From JAFGWO01 sp965603295 (GTDB lineage: Bacteria > BMS3Abin14), in contig CBFDCL010000029.1 in assembly GCA_965603295.1 (NCBI GenBank), forward strand, positions 1 to 24,767: a DNA stretch of 24,767 nt, in the 5' to 3' direction. Shown here piece by piece: positions 1-4,798 of this stretch. The notes below the pieces were generated by a model. It worked only from the letters and a program-made list of their open reading frames with translations. It did not search any database and had not been told where the DNA came from. The translations under genes and the position numbers were made by a program. The first letter of the stretch is position 1. Every line of letters begins with the position of its first letter.

Positions 1-243
1 TCAGTGACCCGTGATCAGAAGTTGGTTTTCACAAATCACTATTCACCGATCACTGATCACAACTTCAAACTGAAGGAAAAAGTCCAACGTCTAACGCCTG
101 CCACGCCGTAGCAATGATGAAGGCGGGTCCAACGTGAAAAACAGTTGAAATCTGCACTCTGCCCTTCGTCTTGATTTTCAACTTTCAAACTCTCAAACTC
201 TCAAACTTCAAGCAGTTATTCTCAATTCTCAATTAAACGTTCT
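1..243 (-). repeat. Divergent copy of the composite heptad repeat element (copy 0)
   Basis: This 5' spacer, read on the minus strand, starts with GAATTGA-like heptads (about 218-240), then an 8-mer array of GTTTGAGA/GTTTGAAA units (about 178-213), then GTTGGAC-type heptads (about 83-98 and 125-135), and ends in GTGATCA/GTGATCG heptads (1-60). The ATTGAGA-to-GTTTGAGA junction matches the copy at 24,315-24,370 nearly base for base. The 86-bp core found in the other copies is missing. In its place is unrelated sequence, including a GC-rich segment at about 95-128 that reads GCCTGCCACGCCGTAGC on the plus strand. The element lies downstream of the flavodoxin-like gene and in the same orientation. 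No gene is seen here. Confidence 0.8.
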
Positions 244-279
244 CAACCCGGTCCTGTTCTGCACACCCCTCCCCGCGCT

Positions 280-798
280 CTAAGTGCCCGAAGACTTCAA
301 CCAGTTTTTTATCTCGTCAACGAAGTCAAGGGCCCCGTCTTCGTCCATTCGATCAAACCCTGTGGCTTCCCGTCCGATGCGTTCATAGAACGCCTTGATC
401 CTCGGCCCGTCCTCATTGTCCAACTCGTTCATGATCATGCGGCCTCCCAGAACGGCCGTTGCGATCGGTTTTGAAGGCAGGAATAGGGTGAGTTTTTCAA
501 GGTTTTTTTGGCCCCCCTCCCCCGCTTTGGGGTTCCAAAGGGTGTCGCCGCACACCACGAAGGCGGCCATGAACTTTTGGGCCAGAACTTCCCGGTTATC
601 CTTCAGGAATCTTCCCATCTCCGGCAGTATCGAATAACCGTAGATCGGACTGCCCAGAACCACATAATGTGCCCTCGAAACTGTCCTGAAAGGGGCCTCA
701 GGGGCCGCCAGGGCCTCTGTGTCGAGCTTTTGGGCCATCAGGCGGGCATACTCCGCCGTGGAACCGTATTTCGAAGCATAGATAACGATACCGGGCAT
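280..798 (-). CDS. Flavodoxin-domain protein (HemG/flavodoxin-like)
   Basis: This 172-residue protein looks like a single FMN-binding flavodoxin domain. The N-terminal YASKYGSTAEYA (residues 7-18) is the phosphate-binding loop after beta-strand 1. The stretch VVLGSPIYGYSILPEM (46-61) matches the second FMN loop, and the general sequence resembles HemG-type protoporphyrinogen oxidases and 'flavodoxin domain' proteins of anaerobes. HemG enzymes oxidise protoporphyrinogen IX, but no heme gene is nearby, so a general low-potential electron carrier or quinone/thiol reductase is equally likely. There is no signal peptide or membrane segment, so it should be cytosolic. The start is ATG with a GGGG stretch just upstream and the stop is TAG. 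It appears to be a stand-alone gene between repeat-filled spacers. Flavodoxin fold is fairly certain; substrate unknown. Confidence 0.85.
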   Translation of the reverse strand: MPGIVIYASKYGSTAEYARLMAQKLDTEALAAPEAPFRTVSRAHYVVLGSPIYGYSILPEMGRFLKDNREVLAQKFMAAFVVCGDTLWNPKAGEGGQKNLEKLTLFLPSKPIATAVLGGRMIMNELDNEDGPRIKAFYERIGREATGFDRMDEDGALDFVDEIKNWLKSSGT

Positions 799-808
799 GG
801 GATCCCCA

Positions 809-860
809 ATTCAAAATTCAAGATTCAAAAAGATCCAAGATCTAAAACCCAAGAACAAAA
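809..860. repeat. Heptad repeat block, ATTCAAA type
   Basis: Immediately upstream of the flavodoxin-like start codon the sequence runs in 7-base steps: AATTCAA twice, then GATTCAA, then the diverged units AAAGATC, CAAGATC, TAAAACC and CAAGAAC. The unit sequence drifts but the 7-bp spacing is kept. It occupies the likely leader of that gene. Confidence 0.65.
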
Positions 861-877
861 AAAGTCTTTTGTGGCTT

Positions 878-926
878 GTGACTGGTGATTGGTTTAACCA
901 ATTACTAATTACCAGTCACCAATCAC
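878..926. repeat. Heptad inverted repeat, GTGACTG/CAGTCAC
   Basis: The sequence reads as seven in-phase heptads: GTGACTG and GTGATTG, a central near-palindromic GTTTAAC, then CAATTAC, TAATTAC, CAGTCAC and CAATCAC. The left arm (878-892) and right arm (898-919) are complementary except that the right arm has one extra 7-bp unit. It could form a hairpin of about 15 bp. Related heptads on one strand only recur at 24,577-24,611. Confidence 0.75.
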
Positions 927-966
927 CCATTCTGACTTAACCTTCAAACCTCAAACAAAAAAGAAA

Positions 967-1145
967 GGTCCAACGTCGAACGTCCCACGTCCAACGTGAA
1001 AGAACAGTGACCCGTGAACAGTGATCAGTGAATTCAGGAACGGCCCTGAGCAAGAGTGTCCTTCACGTTAAACAATAAACGATAAACGTTAAACGTAAGT
1101 GACAACCTCAAACTCTCAAACTTTCAAACTTTCAAACTCTCAAAC
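967..1145 (-). repeat. Composite heptad repeat element, copy A
   Basis: Read on the minus strand from 1145: GTTTGAGA/GTTTGAAA 8-mers; an 86-bp core (1021-1106) beginning GTTGTCACTTA and ending CTGATCAC; TTCACGG and GTCACTG heptads; then ACGTTGG-type heptads down to 967. The core differs from the copy at 3050-3135 at 5 of 86 positions and from the copy at 24384-24469 at 5 of 86 (counted by hand). It lies directly downstream of the uracil-DNA glycosylase gene, in the same orientation, and its first unit contains that gene's stop codon. With 809-860 and 878-926 it fills the 799-1139 spacer; no gene is seen there. Confidence 0.9.
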
Positions 1146-1904
1146 CCCGGCCTTTTCCTGCCCACAGTCCTCCAATCTGATTTTCGGGACATCGATCCCC
1201 AACTCAGATAACTCCCACTCGACCATGGATTCCCAGCCCCGGTTGGCTTTCGGATTGGCCGGGCTCGGGTGCGTTATCCGCCCAACCTTCAAATCCAACC
1301 CATTCAAAGCGGCCGAACACCGATCGTGGGCGAAACGCCCGATTCCGACAACAAAATCGGGGGCCAACATTTCAACCGTCTGCCTTATCGCTCCGTCGCA
1401 CAATCGAAACAATCGTGCTTTGTCCTCAGCCTTCAAATGATCCGGTGTGATGTTCCTTCCCCCTTCATCGAAAAAAGCCAGGGGGCAGTAGTTCAGGACA
1501 AAGAAATCCTCGAAAAACGTCCTGGCCGTGCCGAAACGTTTTTCCGCCCAGCCCCACAGCCTTCTCCCGCTCACCTCGCTCCGGGTACAGCCGAACCCCT
1601 CCACCGGTCTTTTCGGGTGGATCACCACCGGCCGGTTGACCTTTCCTTCGATGCCCATCCAGTCCCTGACAAAGGCCGTCTCACCGAAGGGGACCCCTGT
1701 CTGAAGCATTCCCCAGGGACCGGGGTTCATGCCAACCAGGACCGTCCTCTTCGGTTCCCGTCCGTATTTCCGGAGATACCGCTTAAAAGGCTCCAATGCG
1801 TAGTCCGTTGGGTCGTAAACGAAGGCAACGGGGGAACTGAAAGTAAGCCCTCCCAGGTCACCGGAGAGTTTGCCTGCGATATCGATGAGAGGAGAACCGG
1901 GCAT
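1140..1904 (-). CDS. SMUG1-type uracil-DNA glycosylase
   Basis: This 254-residue protein carries both signature motifs of the SMUG1 branch of the uracil-DNA glycosylase superfamily: GMNPGPWGMLQTGVPFGE at residues 58-75 and HPSPANPKAN at 212-221. Between them is FVLNYCPLAFF (135-145), where the Asn should contact the base. SMUG1 enzymes excise uracil and 5-hydroxymethyluracil from single- and double-stranded DNA to start base excision repair. Length is close to that of bacterial SMUG1 homologues. The ATG start is preceded by AGGAGAAGG at a good distance. The last codon and stop (GTT TGA) coincide with the first unit of the GTTTGAGA array at 1106-1145, so the C-terminal end may have been reset by the repeat. 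Upstream is a hexamer/heptamer repeat leader. It appears to be a single-gene transcript. Confidence 0.92.
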   Translation of the reverse strand: MPGSPLIDIAGKLSGDLGGLTFSSPVAFVYDPTDYALEPFKRYLRKYGREPKRTVLVGMNPGPWGMLQTGVPFGETAFVRDWMGIEGKVNRPVVIHPKRPVEGFGCTRSEVSGRRLWGWAEKRFGTARTFFEDFFVLNYCPLAFFDEGGRNITPDHLKAEDKARLFRLCDGAIRQTVEMLAPDFVVGIGRFAHDRCSAALNGLDLKVGRITHPSPANPKANRGWESMVEWELSELGIDVPKIRLEDCGQEKAGV

Positions 1905-1938
1905 AATTGTCCTTCTCCTAAAGCTGGTCCCGGGTTTA

Positions 1939-2037
1939 GACCTAGACCTGGTCCTGGTCCTGGTCCTTGTTAAGCAGTGTTTAGTGTCTAGTGTCTGGTG
2001 TCTAGATACTAGATTCTAGACTCTAGATACTAAACTC
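1939..2037 (-). repeat. Family-2 composite repeat (hexamers then heptamers) upstream of the uracil-DNA glycosylase
   Basis: On the plus strand, six hexamers (GACCTA, GACCTG, GTCCTG, GTCCTG, GTCCTT, GTTAAG; 1939-1974) pass without a break into nine heptamers: CAGTGTT, TAGTGTC twice, TGGTGTC, TAGATAC, TAGATTC, TAGACTC, TAGATAC, TAAACTC (1975-2037). The same hexamer-to-heptamer switch, GTNNAG followed by CAGTGT, occurs at 12353-12425. In both places the block lies upstream of a minus-strand start codon with the hexamers nearer the gene. Confidence 0.85.
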
Positions 2038-2094
2038 CAGGGATAAGGTCCAGGCCAGTCCCTGGTTTGTATCTTTGACTTATTTTTTGTCCTC

Positions 2095-2155
2095 ACGTTG
2101 CACGTTTGACGTTGAACATTGGACCACCCGTCAGACGTTGAACCTTGAACCACCC
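2095..2155. repeat. Heptad repeat block, ACGTTGA type
   Basis: ACGTTGC, ACGTTTG, ACGTTGA, ACATTGG and ACCACCC follow each other in 7-base steps (2095-2129). After a 5-bp interruption come ACGTTGA, ACCTTGA and a second ACCACCC (2135-2155). These are relatives of the ACGTTGG heptads at 3159-3188 and 24508-24536. The block ends just before a consensus-like -35 box upstream of the J-domain gene. With 1939-2037 it accounts for most of the 1905-2252 spacer. Confidence 0.75.
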
Positions 2156-2156
2156 C

Positions 2157-2190
2157 TTGACAGCGAGTTTTATTTTCCCGAAAATACCGT
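2157..2190 (+). promoter_or_regulatory. Possible sigma70 promoter for the J-domain gene
   Basis: A perfect TTGACA hexamer (2157-2162) is followed after about 17 bases by an AT-rich AAAATA (about 2181-2186). The -10 match is poor, so this is only a candidate. It sits at the edge of a heptad repeat block, about 65 bases ahead of the preferred start codon. Confidence 0.3.
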
Positions 2191-2252
2191 TAGTGTCAAT
2201 TGGCGCTTGTTACTTCTTTCGCCCGATGGCCGACCTGGAGGAAAACATCCCG

Positions 2253-2969
2253 ATGACACCGGAGATCACATCAGCGCTGCGGATCCTTTACGGCGATGAC
2301 GTTCCTTTTTCCCCCACCCTGCTCGATTCTCTTCAGCCGGAGAGCTTAAAAGCTGTATTCCGAAAACGGGCAATGGAACTGCACCCTGACAGAGCACACC
2401 TCCTCGGAAGGAACGCGAAGGAGATGAGCGAGGCTTTCAAGGATGTGAAGTCCGCCTATGAACTGCTTCTCGACCTCCTGGGAACCTCCCTCGAAAAAAC
2501 AGTCTTCACCCGGTTTCATGATTCATCGTACTCCCACCGTTCCCCATCGACCGCGCCGGGTGAACACTACTGGGAGGACGACATCCCCATGACCAGCCTT
2601 CTCTTCGGTCAGTTCCTCTACTATGCGGGACTGATCACCTTTAACACCCTTGTTTCGGCCATCACCTGGCAGCGTCGCGGGCGCCCATCCTTTGGAAAGA
2701 TCGCCAGGATGTGGGGATACCTTTCGGACAAGGAGATCCGGCACATCATCGCCTCGAGGGAAAAAGGGGAAAAGATCGGGGAATCAGCCCTCCGAACCGG
2801 GAACCTTACACCCTTTCAATGTGATACTGTCCTGGGTTTTCAGAGATACATGCAGCGGCCCATCGGCGAGTTTTTCCAGGAGATCGGCATTCTTCGGGAG
2901 GAGGAGATCCACTTTCTCATCCGTCTGATGAGAACGCATAACGCCAGGGTGGGGAGGGGCGAAGTTTGA
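2253..2969 (+). CDS. J-domain protein with C-terminal GspE-N-like helical region
   Basis: The N-terminal part is a J-domain: helices around KAVFRKRAMELHPDRAHLLG with the invariant HPD at residues 44-46, then AFKDVKSAYELLLDLL as helix III. The Gly/Phe and zinc-finger regions of true DnaJ are absent, so it is a specialised DnaK co-chaperone rather than DnaJ. The C-terminal half contains short-helix repeats such as IGESALRTGNLTPFQCDTVL and IGEFFQEIGILREEEI (about 175-220), resembling the GspE/MshE N-terminal domain. I chose ATG 2253 (238 residues) because GGAGGA lies 10 bases upstream. The frame is open back to 2145 and ATG 2226 is possible, but neither has a ribosome site and the extension translates repeat sequence. 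The gene ends GTT TGA on the first unit of an 8-mer array. Partner and role are unknown. Confidence 0.8.
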   Translation: MTPEITSALRILYGDDVPFSPTLLDSLQPESLKAVFRKRAMELHPDRAHLLGRNAKEMSEAFKDVKSAYELLLDLLGTSLEKTVFTRFHDSSYSHRSPSTAPGEHYWEDDIPMTSLLFGQFLYYAGLITFNTLVSAITWQRRGRPSFGKIARMWGYLSDKEIRHIIASREKGEKIGESALRTGNLTPFQCDTVLGFQRYMQRPIGEFFQEIGILREEEIHFLIRLMRTHNARVGRGEV

Positions 2970-3188
2970 GAGTTTGAGAGTTTGAGAGTTTGAAAGTTTG
3001 AGAGTTTGAGAGTTTGAGAGTTTGAAAGTTTGAGAGTTTGAAAGTTGAGGTTGTCACTTACGTTTAACGTTTATCGTTTAAAGTTTAACGTGAATGACAC
3101 TCTTACTCAGGGCCGTTTCTGAATTCACTGATCACTATTCACGGGTCACTGTTCTTTCACGTTGGACGTTAGACGTTGGACATTGGAC
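2964..3188 (+). repeat. Composite heptad repeat element, copy B (best preserved)
   Basis: Ten 8-mers run from 2964 to 3043: seven GTTTGAGA and three GTTTGAAA, the variants falling at units 4, 8 and 10. The 86-bp core follows (3050-3135). From 3061 to 3187 the sequence can be cut into 18 consecutive heptads without losing phase: CGTTTAA-type units, five weakly related units (about 3089-3123), TTCACTG/ATCACTA-type units, then ACGTTGG/ACATTGG units. The element is downstream of, and in the same orientation as, the J-domain gene and starts at its stop codon. With 3202-3261 it fills the 2970-3278 spacer. Confidence 0.9.
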
Positions 3189-3201
3189 AGCATTTTCCCT
3201 C

Positions 3202-3229
3202 TTGGCCTTTGGGCTTTGGCCTTTGGGCT
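3202..3229. repeat. Four tandem heptads, TTGGCCT/TTGGGCT
   Basis: TTGGCCT and TTGGGCT alternate twice, giving two exact copies of a 14-mer. The block abuts the terminator hairpin at 3232-3261 and is a GC-richer example of the 7-bp periodicity seen in the spacers here. Confidence 0.8.
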
Positions 3230-3231
3230 GT

Positions 3232-3261
3232 AAAAAGCCCGGCACTTATGCCGGGCTTTTT
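3232..3261. terminator. Bidirectional intrinsic terminator
   Basis: A perfect 13-bp stem (3232-3244 with 3249-3261) closes a CTTA loop. The GC core GCCCGGCA/TGCCGGGC is flanked by A5 and T5, so a uridine tract follows the hairpin on either strand. It lies 17 bases after the rubrerythrin stop codon on the minus strand and also closes the J-domain transcript and copy B on the plus strand. Confidence 0.92.
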
Positions 3262-3278
3262 CAAATGGTGCAAACGGA

Positions 3279-3773
3279 TCAGTCTATCTTCATGAAATGG
3301 TCTTTGGTGACCCCGCAGACGGGGCATTTTTCGGGGGGCTCCCCCTCTACGGTGTTGCCGCACACATCACAGACGAAGTAGTCGGTCTCTGGGAGGCTGT
3401 CCATCGCCTCTAAGGCTTTCCGGTAGAGCTGGGCGTGGATTTTCTCCACCTCGTTTGCATACGTAAAGCCCGTCTGTGCGCGTTTGTTTCCCTCCGCAAC
3501 AGCCTCCTCGATCATGCGCGGATACATGTCGGTGAACTCGTGCGTTTCCCCGCCAACAGCGTTCATGAGGTTTTCCCGGGTGCCCTGGATGCCACCAAGG
3601 ACCTTGAGGTGGGAATGGGCGTGAACCGTTTCCGCCGCGGCCGCGGCCCGAAACAACCTCGCCACCTGGGCATATCCCTCTTTGTCCGCCTTCTGGGCGA
3701 AGGCAAGATATTTCCGGTTTGCCTGTGATTCCCCGGCGAACGCCTCAGCCAGGTTTTTTTTGGTTTTGGTCAT
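3279..3773 (-). CDS. rbr: Rubrerythrin
   Basis: This 164-residue protein is a classical rubrerythrin, a non-heme iron peroxidase that reduces hydrogen peroxide in the cytosol of anaerobes using rubredoxin or NAD(P)H-linked donors. The ferritin-like helical bundle (1-125) shows the diiron ligands expected for the family: E15 in FAGESQAN, E48 in ETVHAH, glutamates around 89-93, and the ExxH of EKIHAQLY (110-113). The C-terminal rubredoxin-like domain has CDVC at 135-138 and CPVC at 150-153 for the FeS4 centre. The start ATG is fixed by a strong GGAGGAGA just upstream, so an 11-residue upstream extension of the frame is rejected. Heptad repeats occur at 3811-3831 in the leader, and a bidirectional terminator follows. 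It appears monocistronic. No peroxide-regulator site was recognised. Confidence 0.96.
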   Translation of the reverse strand: MTKTKKNLAEAFAGESQANRKYLAFAQKADKEGYAQVARLFRAAAAAETVHAHSHLKVLGGIQGTRENLMNAVGGETHEFTDMYPRMIEEAVAEGNKRAQTGFTYANEVEKIHAQLYRKALEAMDSLPETDYFVCDVCGNTVEGEPPEKCPVCGVTKDHFMKID

Positions 3774-3810
3774 ATTCTCCTCCTTCTGCACAAATCCGAG
3801 ATACAACGGT

Positions 3811-3831
3811 CAACGTTTAATGTTTAACGTG
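3811..3831. repeat. Short heptad block, TTTAACG type
   Basis: Three in-phase heptads (CAACGTT, TAATGTT, TAACGTG) lie about 40-60 bases upstream of the rubrerythrin start. The same order of units, longer, appears at 24282-24307 upstream of comEC. Confidence 0.55.
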
Positions 3832-3910
3832 TTTCCAATGGCACACTTTTTTCAGCGGACTTCAAAGTTTAAGCATCCTCCCACGCCCGATCCCTTTGGT
3901 CTTTCAAGCC

Positions 3911-3950
3911 GTCCTTCGACAGGCTCAGGACCCCAGCCTGGTCGAGGGGC
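3911..3950. repeat. REP-like hairpin after the sdh genes
   Basis: The plus strand contains CCTTCGACAGGCTCAGG, a motif I recognise as a widely dispersed intergenic repeat of many bacterial genomes. It is followed after 9 bases by a near-complementary arm. Positions 3911-3925 pair with 3935-3950 to give 15 bp, with one bulged G (3941) and two G-T pairs. It lies 24 bases beyond the sdhB stop codon. There is no uridine tract on the minus strand, so it would act as a 3'-end stabiliser or REP element rather than a canonical intrinsic terminator. Confidence 0.7.
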
Positions 3951-3973
3951 GTAAGTATCTGATACGAAACCTT

Positions 3974-4798
3974 CTATCCATCAGGATTATGGGGATCTTC
4001 GTGTGGGATCTTCTTTGGCTGATCTCCGGTGTGAAGGAAAAGGGACTTTAAGTACTCACGGTTGAGGCGTGAGATGAACTTCACGTCGATGCCCTTGGGA
4101 CAGGCGGCCTGACATTCGTAATGGTTGCTGCAGTTCCCGAAACCGCACTCCTGCATCGCCTCGAGCATGCTCGCAACCCGCCTGCCAGCCTCTGGTTGCC
4201 CCTGTGGCAGGGCAGCCAACTGGGAGACCTTGGCACCGGTAAAGAGCATGGCGGCCCCGTTGGGACAGGCTGCCACACAAGCCCCGCAGCCGATGCATTC
4301 GGCCGCGTCCATGGCGTAGTCGACAGCTTCCTTCGAGATCAGGATAGAATTCCCGTCGGCAGCGGCTCCGGTGTTAACGGAGACATACCCGCCCGCCTGA
4401 ATGATCCTGTCAAGGGCCCCCCGGTCCACGACGAGATCCTTCAGAACGGGAAAAGCCCTGGCGCGCCACGGCTCGATGTAGATGGTATCCCCGTCCTTGA
4501 AATGGCGCATATGCAGCTGGCAGACGGTTGTTCTTTCCTGACCGCCGTGGGGGATACCGTTGATGACCTGGGAGCACGTCCCGCAGATCCCCTCCCTGCA
4601 GTCGTGATCGAATTCGATGGGTTCCTTCCCTTCCGCGATGAGATCCTCGTTCACCACGTCGAGCATCTCGAGAAAGGAATGGTGCTCGGTGATATCCCGG
4701 GCGAGGTACGTCTCGAAGCGGCCCGGGGCATCGGGGCCCGGCTGGCGCCAGACGATCAGTTTCAATGTCATTGTCCCGTTCTGGGCCCTGGCTTCCAT
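3974..4798 (-). CDS. sdhB: Succinate dehydrogenase/fumarate reductase iron-sulfur subunit
   Basis: SdhB carries electrons between the flavin of SdhA and the quinone site on SdhC at the inner face of the membrane. All three clusters are visible in the 274-residue product. The [2Fe-2S] ligands are in CREGICGTC (67-75) plus C93. The [4Fe-4S] set is CIGCGACVAACP (168-179). The [3Fe-4S]/second set is C223, C229 and C233 in GNCSNHYECQAACPKGI. Length and insertions resemble the B-type SdhB/FrdB of Geobacter and Bacteroidetes rather than the E. coli SdhB. ATG 4798 overlaps the sdhA stop (TGATG) with GAGGAG upstream; a GTG one codon earlier is possible. It is the last gene of the TCA cluster, and a REP-like hairpin follows. 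Confidence 0.96.
   Translation of the reverse strand: MEARAQNGTMTLKLIVWRQPGPDAPGRFETYLARDITEHHSFLEMLDVVNEDLIAEGKEPIEFDHDCREGICGTCSQVINGIPHGGQERTTVCQLHMRHFKDGDTIYIEPWRARAFPVLKDLVVDRGALDRIIQAGGYVSVNTGAAADGNSILISKEAVDYAMDAAECIGCGACVAACPNGAAMLFTGAKVSQLAALPQGQPEAGRRVASMLEAMQECGFGNCSNHYECQAACPKGIDVKFISRLNREYLKSLFLHTGDQPKKIPHEDPHNPDG

Noticed and set aside
1..1098. Replication-origin iterons
   Set aside because: The heptads occur in many separated spacers, the unit sequence varies widely, and no DnaA-box cluster or rep/dnaA gene is present.
1106..1145. Transposon or insertion sequence ends
   Set aside because: No transposase frame lies between any pair of repeats, and no terminal inverted repeats or target duplications could be defined around the elements by eye.
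2145..2252. N-terminal extension of the J-domain protein
   Set aside because: It translates repeat-flanking DNA and lacks a ribosome site, while ATG 2253 has GGAGGA upstream.
2964..3043. CRISPR-like array
   Set aside because: The units are contiguous 8-mers without spacers, and no cas genes are near.
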